From Haberlea rhodopensis (lineage: Eukaryota; Streptophyta; Magnoliopsida; Lamiales; Gesneriaceae), in NCBI GenBank assembly GCA_907163345.1, contig CAJQUN010000002.1, positions 45,175,754-45,239,753 on the forward strand: a stretch of DNA of 64,000 nt, in the 5' to 3' direction. Both the position numbers and the translations under genes were made by a program. Positions 1 to 10,309 of this stretch are shown one piece after another (within the stretch, counting starts at the first letter, position 1; the number at the start of each line of letters is the position of its first letter). The notes beneath the pieces were generated by a model. The model did no database searches, had not been told where the DNA came from, and saw only the letters and a list, made by a program, of their open reading frames with translations.

Positions 1-937
1 AATCATTCTATCCAAATCAACATTATGTTATTCTATCACACCATAAACTCGTTGCACAAAGTCTCATTTGTGTGGGCTTATGGCTCTAGAAAGTTGAATT
101 TTTTTTTTTTTTTTGTAAGATAGTTTATTCATCAAGTACGAAAAATACTTGGAAAATAACAGTTACAAACTACATTTCCAGACCTAATACATTGGTAGAT
201 AAAATCCGAGTTTGCAAACTAATCTGTCAAAGAGTAGTTACATGATGAAAAAATAAGACGATATCCATGACCAAGCCCTACCATTTACCTCTTTTAGAAA
301 TTGTCACTCTTCGATTCGAGACCTTGAATGATGACATCATTCCTCAGTTATCAAATGCTCCAACTGATACAATTCCACAAGTCGTTCCAGATTTTACAAA
401 TAACTAGGGAATGGATTTAACCCTGTTGAATAGAATGATGTTCAATATGATTATGATCCACACAAATATGTCTCTCGTATTTCACCCGTGAAATTTTACA
501 AGATGTATAGGTAGCTAAATTCAACTTCTAATTGATTTTGCCTTGATTTTTTGCTGCTTGTAGCTTGCCGTGTTTGAATGCATAGGCTTTTGAAAATGAA
601 AAAAGAAGATTTCACTATTATACATCTTTGGCTTCTTGTAAGAAAAAACCCTTTATTGCACACGAAAAGAAAGGAAATTGTCTTTTAATTCTTGAAGCAA
701 TTTGAATATATTTAACATGTTTTTGTGCATTTTTCGGGACTTATTCTGAGGCATTGATTCAATAAAATGAAGTGTATTCGAGGGTTGGAAATGAATGAGG
801 TTTTGTAATTTTCCTGGTAAATAGTGATGGCTATAATGATACTTGATTTTCTCTTGTATTATGTTCACTTTTAAATTAATTAATTGAATAATTCAGATAG
901 TTTGACCTTGATTTTCATGTTTTATATATTATTCCAG
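1..937. other. AT-rich intergenic DNA
   Basis: No coding region, RNA gene or terminal-repeat element can be supported here. There is a poly-T run at about 99-114. The remaining sequence is AT-rich with short, unconvincing open frames. Confidence 0.6.
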
Positions 938-1483
938 CTTGCAAGTAGGGCTGCTTAACGGGTCGGGTTCGGATCGGACCGATTAGCCTGATTTGGAACC
1001 GGTTAGAGGTTCTGAATCGGATCCGGGCTAACCGGTTTCGAACCGCCAAGATACCGATCCAGACTGATTCTAAGATTTTGGGACCGGTGTCTTACCGGTT
1101 CTGGACTAAACGGATCCGGTTTCGGGTTGAACCGAAACTTGATCAGTTATTTTTTTTAAAAAAATTATGATTTAGATAAATATATATGAGGTTAGTTTAC
1201 AAACACAAAGGCACATTAGCTCAATTGGTTAGAGTTTCAAAATGAAAGGTGATGACCGCGTGTTCGAATCTTCCAAGCAATAATTTGCCTTGATTTTTTG
1301 AAATAAAATAAAAATAACCGGTTCGGGGTTGGAACCGGTCCAACCCGTAACCAGTTGGGACCGAAACACGATCCGATCTGGTTCCTTACTGGATCGGACC
1401 GGTTCCAAAATCACCAAATCCGAAACTGACCGGTTCTGGTCCGAATCGGACCGGATTGATCTGATAAGCAGCCCACTTGCAAG
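938..1483. mobile_element. hAT-type MITE with 8-bp TSD
   Basis: The body runs 946-1475 between two copies of the 8-bp duplication CTTGCAAG (938-945 and 1476-1483). The ends are inverted repeats: TAGGGCTGCTTA on the left and TAAGCAGCCCA on the right, differing by one base. Both arms are rich in GGTTCGG, GGATCGGACC and CCGGTTC words, so the whole element can fold back on itself. An 8-bp duplication with these termini is what hAT superfamily derivatives produce. It encodes nothing and would depend on a hAT transposase elsewhere. The middle (about 1140-1310) is AT-rich and holds a tRNA-like segment. Confidence 0.8.
1211..1280 (+). other. tRNA-like (Pol III box) segment inside the MITE
   Basis: TAGCTCAATTGG at 1217-1228 fits a tRNA A box, and TGTTCGAATC at 1261-1270 fits a B box at about tRNA spacing. 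The anticodon arm is not convincing and the acceptor ends do not pair well. This is therefore a tRNA-derived fragment, such as a SINE head, not a functional tRNA gene. Confidence 0.45.
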
Positions 1484-1574
1484 TTAATAAGGCGTTTAAA
1501 AACTTCCACCACCAAAAATTGTTCAAACTAAAATAGAGAACACAAAGTTAGACTTAATTAAATTTAAGAATCAG

Positions 1575-1900
1575 TGTCAATTTACCCCATGTGGTATCGT
1601 TAATATGCATTTTACGTGGTTTGCAAATATATATTTTACATCATGTGGAATCACTAATAAACAATTTACCGACATGTGGTTTGTAAGTAAGCATTTTACC
1701 CCATGTGTTTTGCAAAACATTGTGCAATGCCCTCACGTCATACACGGATGGGTGTTTTGCAAACCACATATGTGTAAACCGTCTATTTGAAAATCATATG
1801 GGGTAAACTGCATATTTTCAAACCACAGATGTGTAAATCGCTTATTTGAAAAACCACAGAGGATTCGTTTCAAAAAAACCCTAAATTTAACTACAAAAAC
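1575..1900. repeat. Inverted-repeat element built of GTGGTTTG/CAAACCAC units
   Basis: The left half repeats TTTACCCCATGTGGTTTGCAA-like units about every 38 bp on the plus strand. The right half (about 1755-1870) carries the same words reversed (GCAAACCACA, CAAACCACAG). Together they form a diverged palindrome with a short unique centre near 1725-1750. This looks like a foldback MITE. No target-site duplication was identified, so the superfamily is unknown. Confidence 0.5.
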
Positions 1901-2868
1901 CTTTCAATGGATCAATCGATATTCTCGAGTTCAAGCCCAACTCAAATGCTATTTGTCTAACAAATGTCCAATTAAGCTTGGCTAATATATATTTTGAGTA
2001 TTATTTGAGATGGACACAAGCTCAAGTTTGTAATGGTATATCATGAAAACGCAAAAAATAAATAACTTGTACAAAAACAAAAGTTATAATCTAGCTCGAG
2101 TATTCAACATTAATTTACAACAAATGCTCGAAATCGAATCGAGATGGTATTGAAGCTACTTAAACTAAACTCGAACTCGATTAGAACTGAACTTGAACCT
2201 AATTTCGACAGAATGGCTCAACTGACTTGCTTTCATGTCCAATCTATGATCTAACAAAATTGTTCTTCCTTCCCATAAAATTTCCTTCAATTTCGAAGGT
2301 TTCGACATAAATGAAACGATCGGTTCGTTTTATTTTTATGTTGCTGCATATCTCGCAATTTTCCAGACTCATACAAAAAGTATAAAACCATTATTTTTGT
2401 TAAAATTCCATGCAAATTAAAATGTTTAAGAAGATAAAATGTAAAATTGAGATGGGAGGCACAAAAGAGTGGGTGAAGATAACAAAGTGTGGATTGTGGA
2501 ATGCCCCTTTCCCCTTTTAGTAAGTGGAATCTCTGCCCTCCATCCTTTCAATGTTCCATGTCTCATATTTTTACATTTAATTAACAATTTCACTTCCAAA
2601 TATTCCAAAACGTGAAAATAAAATAAATATTTACTCAAAAACAAAAATCGGCCGACTACGTTTGTTCTACTAATTGTAAGGAACATTTTATATGGGATCA
2701 ACAACTTGTCATTATATTTTTTTTCCTAACATATAATTATAATTAAAATTATTTTGAATTGTATACAAAGTTTTTTGCATTTTTTGCCAACCTCATCATG
2801 AATGTGACATAATTGATAGATTACTCGATTCGAACTATTTATAAATCTTATTCGAAAAAAAGGTCATG
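1901..2868. other. AT-rich intergenic DNA
   Basis: No supported gene or element. The frame at 2426-2704 has no recognisable domain and its composition matches the surroundings. Confidence 0.5.
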
Positions 2869-3000
2869 TCTCTGATACCATAGGATCAAGTAGTTGTTTT
2901 ACCAAATGTTATAGCTGATGATAAGAGTGCAACTCAAATCTTTTAAGTCGTATAACAGTCAAAGCATCATACATGTCATCGAGAAGAATGACCAATATAT
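2869..3000 (-). repeat. LTR/primer-binding-site relic
   Basis: CTCTGATACCA at 2871-2881 is the reverse complement of the initiator-tRNA-Met primer site TGGTATCAGAG. It is followed by sequence that could be an LTR end on the minus strand. Related words (GATCAA, AGTTATA, AACTCAAAT, TTTTAA) recur at 6120-6260 and 6315-6430. These look like scattered relics of one small LTR element family. No paired LTR was found. Confidence 0.4.
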
Positions 3001-4061
3001 TGATCTCAGTTGGTTTGAACAATAACGAATTTCATTCTTCTATTTTAAACAATAACAGCTACTCTCATGCCATGTATTTATAGTCAAATTATAGGAAAGA
3101 TGTTTGTAATTTTTCATATATATATATATATATTACAATCTAGATGAGATGATATTGTTGTGTATTTATTCTACATATGGTTCAATCGTTATTGTTGAAA
3201 TTAATGGTCAAAAATTGTAATAAATCATTTCTATATGAATGTAGCTGTCATTTTTTCTACATTATATGATCAAAAAATAGTTATTTATTTATGTATTTTC
3301 GTTAAATTTATATATGAGCATGAATTTAATGCTTTGTTCCTAAATAAATCCCAACTTTGAAAAGCACTGCAAAAGTTGGATAGAAAAAAGGCTACTTTGT
3401 GAGAAGCCGTGAAGAAGACGGTCAAAGGAAAATTATTGTTTGTTTGCTCAAAACTTACCAATCATATCATGAGACTTATGAATGGGCAATGTTTTAAATA
3501 GGAAACTAGAATTTGGAAATAGTATTATTTTTAAAAAAAAATGGAAATGTTGATGTACATTGATATATCGTTGACGTGGTACCAAAAAATTGTTGATGCG
3601 TGAGGCTACATTTTATCGATTTTGCATGTTAGTACTCTGGCGAAAAATGAATTAACTTATTACATTAATATCAAACTTTAATTACTAGGTACTAAAAGCT
3701 AAAACAAGCTAACTTATAATTTTCTTTTGTATTTTACTAAAAGAATTTTATCAAAGTATCTAATTTCTTTGTTGTTCATTTGGGGTGTATCCACATATTG
3801 GGATGAGAGGAAATACATGCAGAAAGGAGAAGAGAAAAGAGGAGAGGAAAATCAACGTGGATGCAACTCTTAAATCGGATTGGATTTTCTTTGGGATGGA
3901 GTTGTGGGTCGTGATGATCAAGTGGTGATTTTGTTTGTCAGCATAAGATATTTCTCAGGTTTATTTCCACCTCCTTTGGCCTAATTATATGCGTTCGGGA
4001 AGGAGTTAACGCAGCGCTTCGTTTCACTCAACTATCATAGACGATTGAGATAGACACAAGC
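3001..4061. other. AT-rich intergenic DNA with TA microsatellite
   Basis: A short (TA)n tract lies at about 3115-3133. Nothing else is recognised in this stretch. Confidence 0.5.
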
Positions 4062-4219
4062 AATGTTGTCAAGGATATTAGCCAAATTTCTTCTTTTGCA
4101 GCAGAGGCCCCGATATCCGATATGGATGCAACCAAGTACCAGGTGCAATTATACAATATTGTACTCATCAAGCAAACCATTTGACACATTTTCTTGCTCT
4201 GAAGGATTTTGCAATTGGG
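4062..4219 (+). CDS. Candidate first exon with mitochondrial-type presequence (speculative)
   Basis: An ATG at 4062 opens a 52-53 codon frame that reaches a possible splice donor, G|GTATTAATG, at about 4219-4220; the frame would otherwise stop a few codons later. The N-terminus begins MLSRILAKFLLL and continues with arginine, serine and threonine and no acidic residue in the first 30 positions. That is the composition of a mitochondrial targeting peptide. It is on the same strand as the DCC/DUF393 exons at 45009-45654, whose family includes mitochondrial members. A common gene is only a guess: I found no exon carrying the redox motif between them. It may be a chance open frame. Confidence 0.2.
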
Positions 4220-4304
4220 TATTAATGTAGAGCATGTTGATTCAATTCCTTATAATCTCCATTCTGCTGTAACTTTGGATCTTTGAGATGTTTAGTGGAA
4301 ATCT

Positions 4305-5001
4305 CTATGATACACGAACACTTCTAAAAATTATTGGGTGTAGTGTCGGACACTTCACGAACACTGACACTTCCCGGACACTCATCGGACATGTGTCGGA
4401 CACGCCACATGACGTGTTCTTTATTTTATTATTAAAATTAAATCGGACACGTGTCGTACACCCCTCACAATCGGACACCCGGCAGACATGACTGATGTGC
4501 GTGTCCGAGCCATGCCCGACACAAAAAGTACACTTTTGGGTGATAATTTTAAAAACTTTTTGGCTAAAATGAAATTTAGATGTATTACATTATCTATTTA
4601 ATTGAATAATATACATTTGTTGTTAGTATGCGTGATATTATGATGATTTCAGTGGTATACATTTATTTATATTATTTTTGAATTTGGTAAGAATATTTTT
4701 AGTGTTATGTTTTATTTGGACGTGCTTGTTAAATTAATTATTAATTAAAGTAATATGTATTTGATGTTAGTATGAGTGATATTATGATGATTTCAGTGAC
4801 ATGCATTTATTTATATACTCATTGAATTTGGTAAGAATATTTTTATTAATTTTATATTGATTTTAGAATTTAAAAAATGTGAATTTCTAGTGTTTATAAT
4901 ATAATATATATATATATATATATATATAGACGTATCACAGCCGTGTCGTATCTGAAAATTTTGAAAATTCGTGTCGCCGTGTCAATATCCGTGCATCATA
5001 G
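4305..5001. mobile_element. MITE with CTATGAT termini
   Basis: The left end CTATGATACACGAACACT matches the inverted right end (plus strand GTGCATCATAG ending at 5001). The left arm (4340-4530) and right end (4930-5000) are rich in GTGTCGG/CGGACAC words; the interior is AT-rich. Inside there is a direct repeat of about 80 bp (about 4621-4703 and 4763-4842, sharing TGATATTATGATGATTTCAG) and a (TA)n tract at about 4902-4928. No clear target-site duplication was found. The termini suggest a hAT-like derivative. Confidence 0.6.
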
Positions 5002-5131
5002 TTTGCATTCAGTAATCATGCCGTCGGCTCTTCTTATATTTATAAATTTTGTTTGTTGTATCTCTTTGCGAGTGCGTATTCCAATCCAATTTTAATTCAC
5101 AAAATAATCAATATATTCAACTTCATTTTCT

Positions 5132-5578
5132 TATAGAATGACAGCACAAAACCTCATACTTAAGTGGCATGTGGACATGAGGGACTGCACAAAGTTGGTG
5201 CAATGACCCAGACTTATTATACCTTAGACAGTAGATGATTGCATCTCAGTCCACGAATACACAGAAGAACTGTTGTGTACACCACTCCAAACAACCCCCC
5301 CCAGAATTGCTTCTTAGGCGACTCGAACTCATGACATCTACCAATTGTAAGGATCAAATGCTTACCACTGAGACAACAACTATAGTTATTAGTATAGACA
5401 CAACATTATTTTCTTATATAGTGGCATCGCAAAATCTCATACTAAGCGGCAGATGGACATGAGAGGCAACATCACGTGGGTGCCAATGTGTCAGGCTTGT
5501 TATGCCTTAGATGGTTGATGACCGCACCTCTGTCCACGAGCACACAGAAGAATTATCGGATATATCACTCCAAACACT
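5132..5578. repeat. Direct repeats of about 150 bp flanking a SINE-like segment
   Basis: The sequence around 5132-5290 recurs diverged at about 5415-5578. Shared words include GGACATGAG, TTATACCTTAGA/TTATGCCTTAGA, CAGTCCACGA/CTGTCCACGA and ACACAGAAGAA. The block between them contains a tRNA-like segment on the minus strand. This could be a damaged element with two LTR-like ends or a local tandem duplication. Confidence 0.5.
5305..5392 (-). other. SINE-like tRNA-derived segment
   Basis: Read on the minus strand, GTCTCAGTGGTAAG (about 5375-5388) resembles a Pol III A box. GAGTTCGAGTCGCC (about 5319-5332) resembles a B box. Spacing is tRNA-like. There is no intact tRNA fold, so this is a SINE head or other tRNA-derived relic. 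Confidence 0.45.
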
Positions 5579-6119
5579 AATGATTACATTTTGATTTAGC
5601 CTATTCAATACCAGGAGGAGTTTCTACGAATTGATCATATATGCAATGAGTGTCATTTTCTAATAAACGTATTGAATATATGATGTATGTGGCTCATTCT
5701 ATCATAAATATAAAAATAAAATAAAACTGAAAGGAAAAAAAATCAGTAAATCAAGCCAACTTTTATGTTGCATTGAATCAGTAATTACGAAGAAAAATTA
5801 ATTCAAACGAGTTAATATTTTAATACCATTTTATGTACATGTTTCCCATATTATAGACATTGTATAAAATCATAACCTATATTTTTTTATTCATTTTATT
5901 ATTATTCCTACTTATATTTGGAAGAAGGCTATATAATACGAAATTTTAGGTGAGGATATGGAATAAATTAAAGTTTGTGGCACTAAGAATAAATGGTTGG
6001 TTTAGTGGAAGACTTGTAAAAGCTAAGCATTGTGAATTGTCAAAGGAATACAATTTCAACGCCAATAATGAAGCAGCTGGCTGCCATATTCACAGCATAT
6101 TTTCTTAATATTTATAATA
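5579..6119. other. AT-rich intergenic DNA
   Basis: Nothing supported. Long AT-rich runs, with no frame that resembles a known protein. Confidence 0.5.
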
Positions 6120-6430
6120 CCAAACTCTTACCACTTTATTATAATTTACAAATGATGATAATTTTACAACTCAAATATTTTAAATAATATAGCAGCACAA
6201 ACGTCATATTTCGATCGTTCTCAAAGCATGTACAATTATTACACTCCAACAATCTTCATTATAATAATCATACTATTTGCAATCAATGAGAAACAAACAC
6301 ATAATATTGATTTTGATACCATTGTAAGATCAAACACTTGCTGTTTTATCAAAAATTATAACTAATAATAAACTGTAAAGCAGTCCAAACACCATGCTTC
6401 GATCGTTCTCCAACCAGAGTTATTTATTTC
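6120..6430 (-). repeat. Two relics of the small LTR family also seen at 2869
   Basis: TTGATACCATTGTAAGATCAAACACTTG begins at about 6312 and is the reverse complement of an LTR end followed by a decayed TGGTATCA primer site. The sequence then continues with AGCAGTCCAAACACCATGCTTCGATCG-like text. A second partial copy with ACAACTCAAAT, AGCAGCACAAAC and TTCGATCGTTCTC words lies at 6160-6225. Both point to the minus strand. Confidence 0.4.
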
Positions 6431-6576
6431 ACTACAACAGCATGTATAAAGTCTATTTAGCTGGACATCACTCATGAAAAAATAGATGATGTAATTGCAC
6501 TTGATTAGTAATGGATTGTGTATTAATATATGAAATTGATTCATCACCAAGTGTGGTGATTTTCGAAACCTTAACA

Positions 6577-7122
6577 TGGTATCAGCCAGTATCGATTCTT
6601 CCATGGCTACCGACTCCTCATCCACTCTTCTCCCTTTCAATACTCTCATCCACATGATTAAAATAAAACTCTTCCTCCAGCTCTCTCTTACGGAAAAGCC
6701 AATTACTTCCCTTGTCAGACGACCAAGACCTCATCGGCTATGTTGATGGAACCATCGAAATCCCACCCCGTTTCACTTCTGAAAACTCTCAAACACAAAA
6801 TCCCCAATATGGGACATGGAAACATGCCGATCAACGTCTTCTTAGTCTCCTGCTATCATCCCTCACTGAGAAAGCCATGGCTGAAGTAGTGGGACTCTCC
6901 ACTTCACGAGAGGTATGGGTAGCCTTGGAACATACATTCAGTCATCGTTCGAAAGGCCGTGAACGCCTCAAGGACGACTTGTAGTTAATGAAACGTGGAA
7001 CACGTTCTGTTCCTGAGTATGCCCGTGCCTTCAAGGCTCTCTGTGATCAACTCCATGCCATCAGACGACCGGTTGACGACACTGATAGTGCATTGGTTCC
7101 TCCGTGTTCTTGGCTCGGAATA
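6577..7122 (+). pseudogene. Truncated Ty1/copia gag with primer-binding site
   Basis: TGGTATCAGCCAGT at 6577-6590 follows an LTR-like ...TTAACA end and is a slightly decayed initiator-Met primer site. An ATG at 6604 starts a copia-type gag N-terminus (MATDSSSTLLPFN). A frameshift near 6675-6690 moves the frame to the segment beginning SDDQDLIGYVDGT (6712-6984). A stop sits at 6982-6984, then MKRGTRSVPEYARAFKALCD continues. A 1-base shift near 7085 leads to copia-like VHWFLRVLGSE, ending about 7122. The domain is the copia UBN2/Retrotran_gag type. Nothing of PR, INT or RT follows, so this is a 5' fragment. Confidence 0.75.
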
Positions 7123-7232
7123 AACAAATTGTATATGGAAGATTTTTTAAGCGGATCCCCTCCGACGCTCAAGTCAAGTGATGGGAGATATGAGAAAAAT
7201 ATGTAATGTAATAGCTGATGTGTGTTAGTGCG
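7123..7232 (-). repeat. LTR fragment, left part (continues at 19253)
   Basis: The text GGATCCCCTCCGACGCTC...ATGTAATGTA resembles 22376-22440 (TTATCCCTCCAATGCTC...ATGTAATGTA). The segment is cut at GTGCG by insertion of the 12-kb element and resumes at 19253. Joined, the two parts look like one decayed LTR on the minus strand. Confidence 0.5.
7228..7232. other. Target-site duplication GTGCG (left)
   Basis: GTGCG directly precedes the 7233 LTR and is repeated at 19248-19252 directly after the other LTR. This defines the insertion exactly. Confidence 0.95.
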
Positions 7233-7869
7233 TGATGTGATCCGTTATTTTACGTGTTTGGTAGAAATAAATGTGTACGAAAAATAAAAGGAATACACCA
7301 AGATTTTTTACGTGGAAAACCCTCAAATTGAGAGAAAAACCACGGGACCCAGTCCAGTATAAAGTTCCACTATAAATATTACTGATTTACAAGAGGATCT
7401 GGACACAAGAAAGTTATTCAATGACTTACACAACTAATGTTGTAGAAATTATAAAAAAGACCGAACAGACTCAAACTTGCTCTCCTCGGAGTCTTTTGCC
7501 CAGAAAAATTCCAACCCTTTTATGAAGTTATTTGAGGGTATTTATAGGACTGCCCTTAGTAACTAACTCGCGGAAAATCAGCCATATGATGTCCTTTGAT
7601 CGTGGCTTGATGGGAGCCAAGCGTGTCCGAGAAATCCGCTCCATTAAAGCACGTTCCATCTCCGCCGGTTAATCAGTTTTAGTTATGACCGGGTCTTCCG
7701 CTACTCTTTGACCAAAATCCCGAGGAGGGCAAAGGATGCTCGAGAATATGCTGATCAGTATCCTGGGTTCGACAAGCATCTCTTCGGTATAGCTTCTGCT
7801 CGGCAATTTTAGGGTTTGTGTCTTCATAAATGGATTTTACCCGAGAAATCAATATGTCATATGACATCA
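7233..7869 (-). repeat. 3' LTR of the 12-kb element
   Basis: 637 bp, starting TGATGTGATCC and ending CATATGACATCA. By eye it is base-for-base the same as 18611-19247. A TATA-like CTATAAATA (minus strand) lies at 7539-7548. Confidence 0.95.
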
Positions 7870-7890
7870 CCTCACCCCCCCAAAGTAAAG
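7870..7890 (-). other. Polypurine tract
   Basis: Read on the minus strand, CTTTGGGGGGGTGAGG abuts the 3' LTR. This is the expected primer for plus-strand DNA synthesis. The older relative has GGGGGTGATG in the same place before 56542. Confidence 0.85.
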
Positions 7891-8088
7891 CAAGATGAGA
7901 GTAGTGAAATCTTGGTTTATTGTCTTCGGGTAAAATCCTGACATGCTCGGGATATTTTAACCGCCTAATTTTCCCGCCTGAAAATTTCAAAAATCTCGCG
8001 ACGTTTCGTTTCCCAAAGCACATCTATAACCGTTCATGGGTTTTTATTTGAACGGTGCTGATTTAACGACTGTTCCAGTGGCACCCCA

Positions 8089-8098
8089 CTATAAATAC
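8089..8098 (+). promoter_or_regulatory. TATA box of the antisense gene
   Basis: CTATAAATAC lies 112 bp upstream of the ATG at 8210. In the diverged second element the same box (minus strand, 56311-56320) lies 108 bp before the equivalent ATG at 56203. The conserved box and spacing support a real promoter that drives transcription against the retrotransposon sense. Confidence 0.65.
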
Positions 8099-8209
8099 TC
8101 GTTCATTTTGCGGATTTAACTTACTTTACTGCAGTTTGCTTCCGAGCTAGCATTTTAGACGTCCGACCAATCTTTTCATCCATACTTATTTTCTTTCCAT
8201 TCATCGAGT

Positions 8210-10309
8210 ATGTCTTCTTCTGACGATATTTCGAAGACTATAGATATGTTCGAGGAAGAGGGTATCCTGGGTCCCTCTCCTCGACACTCTTCTTCCTCTG
8301 ATAGTGAGGAGACTTCCAGCTCGTCGACAACCCCTGACGCTCGTGGAGAAGAGCTTCAGGCTGCGACAGAGCAGGATCTGATAAAAGCCCGCGTTCCTTG
8401 GTTTGAGATATTTGAATCAGGGATTAAATCGCAACGGCACATATCCAGTATCCAAACTAAATGGGGGATTTCAGAGGGGACATCTATTATTGTTCCCCCT
8501 CCCGGATCTCGCCCCCACTTGCCTCCCATGGGTTATTTTCCCTTCTACTTAGACCAACTTCGAGGGGGACTTCGCTTTCCTATCCCTTCTTTCTTTGTAG
8601 ATGTTGCCTCCTACTTTGCCATTTCTCTAAGTCAGTTGTTCCCCAACAGTTACCGATTGTTGGCGGGTTTCTACATAGTCCTATCCTTTCTTGGCTTTTC
8701 CCCGACTCCCGAACTCTTTCATTGCTTCTTTCAATTAAACCGAAAAGAGATCGGACTTTTTATTTTTCTTCCCGAACAGGGATGGGTTTTCTTAAAAATT
8801 ACCCCTCTTCCATAAAAAATTGGAAAAGATTTTTCTTTTTTGCTCGCCCACTCCAACCTTGGGACTGTCCCATGGAGTGGAAAGAAAACTTACCGAAGGG
8901 CAAGTCAATCAAGGGGCTACTTGAGGGAGAAACATATCTATCGGTTCGTCGTAAGCTTGGCGATCAGTGTTTTAACCTTGGGGAGCTGATTGACGACGGA
9001 CTGCTGTACTTGTTCCAGCTTAGTCCTAAGGGTGTTTCCCTAAAAATGCCCCTCGGTGAGTATTTACCGAGCATCTTGCTTTGTTTGCATATTTTGTAAT
9101 AACATGCTTGAATAATTGCTATGATGTTTCTCTCTTGCAGAAAACAAGATGCTGAAAGCCAAGATTGCTGCTAGCCTGAAGAAAATTGCCGCACCAGAGA
9201 AGGCTACCAAACCGACCACTGAAACAAATCCTCCCCCTTCTATTACACATGCTCCCCCCGAAGAGGTGATTGAAATACCGGAGACGGAGGCCTTGATTCC
9301 TCGATCACTGAAGAGGGCGGCCCCCGAGGGCCCAGGTTCTTCATCTAAACTTCCTCCTGCCAAGAAAACTCCCCCCCGAATCTCCCTTACCCACCGAGCT
9401 AATCCATCTCTTCAAACTCGGGCTACTTCTCAACCTGCTCCTGGTGGTTCTAGCTCTTCTCGCCCAACCTCCAGATACCACATACCTGATTGGATTTATC
9501 CCCCCAACGTCCCGATTCTGAGAAAACCGGACCCCAAAATTTCCCATTCTATTATTTGCAATTGGGCCAATTCTCCCGACCGCAAATACCTGGGAGGATT
9601 GGCCTTCAGCAATTTGATAAATGATTTTTCCACCTCCCTCACTCAGGTACCTTATATCTATTTCCATCTGATAAACGTTTCGGTCTTCGGTATATTAACT
9701 TCGTTTATTTGCTTGCAGACCAATCTGATGGCTGGTGAGATTATGACTCGCTTCCAATCCATGCGATCCTCAGATGGGGAGAATCAGAAACATCTTAAAC
9801 AGCTAGAAGGTATTGGTGAGGAGATGAAGAAATCCATAAAGTTACTGGAAGAGCGATACTCTGCTGCTGTTGTTACTCGGGATAAGGCAGTGGCAGCTCT
9901 CGAGGAAGCGCATGGTAAATTAGCCGACTTTGAGGAGGCTAACACCACTTTATCCGGGCAATTCAGGTCCGTGACTGAAGAGAATAAATCCCTCTTAGAA
10001 CAACTTTCACAAGAGAGATCACTGCGAGCTGAAGAGAACAAAGCCCTTTCTGAACAGCTTGATCAGGAGAAACTATCTCGGGCTACTCAGATCGAGGAAT
10101 CCTGGCTCATCAAAAAGGAAGAGTTTATGAAGTCTGAGGAGTATGGTGATATTCTGGGCGAACGCGCTGCTAAGTTCCTTAACTATGGCTTTAAAGCGTC
10201 TGTTCGTCAATTTAAAGCCGCTGGCTATCCTCCTGAAGGAACTTCAACAGATTTTATAAATGTTGATGAGGCCCTGAATACCGTTCCAGATGAATTCCTC
10301 CAGTTGTAA
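8210..10309 (+). CDS. Antisense extra ORF (plant transposon-type protein), spliced, with a frame discontinuity
   Basis: The gene lies between the 3' LTR and the minisatellite and runs opposite to gag-pol. Exons inferred: 8210-9055, 9141-9646 and 9719-10309. The donors are CTCG|GTGAG and TCAG|GTACC, and the acceptors are CTTGCAG at 9140 and 9718. The join at 9055/9141 keeps phase. The second intron is 72 nt and open, so it may be retained. The product has an acidic, serine-rich start (MSSSDDISKTIDMFEEEG) and then a domain like the plant 'putative gypsy-type transposon' family (motifs YFPFYLDQLRGGLRFPIPSF and LPSS.K.W..RFFF-type). It ends in a coiled coil (about KKSIKLLEERYS to LSEQLDQEK) and a tail with SEEYGDILGERAAKFLNYGF. 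The first part is in frame up to about 8745 and then continues in the -1 frame. The same discontinuity occurs in the 54298-56203 relative. Function is unknown; antisense extra ORFs are known in Tat-clade elements. Confidence 0.7.
9056..9140 (+). other. Intron 1 of the antisense gene
   Basis: It begins GTGAGTATTT and ends TTTCTCTCTTGCAG, with a T-rich 3' end. Removal joins two different reading frames in phase. The relative element has the same donor context (CCTTG|GTGAATG) at the matching place near 55355. Confidence 0.65.
9647..9718 (+). other. Possible intron 2 of the antisense gene
   Basis: It runs from GTACCTTATATC to TTATTTGCTTGCAG, 72 nt, in frame and without a stop, so both spliced and retained forms would be translatable. 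The corresponding position in the relative (about 54815-54905, minus strand) has a good acceptor (TTTTTATGCAG). Confidence 0.5.

Noticed and set aside
1211..1280. A functional tRNA gene
   Set aside because: A and B boxes are recognisable, but the anticodon arm and acceptor stem do not form a proper cloverleaf.
8724..8745. A TTAAAC word near the frame discontinuity, similar to a viral -1 slippery site
   Set aside because: The full heptamer pattern is not present (the first base does not fit). The matching place in the older element reads differently, so programmed frameshifting is not supported.
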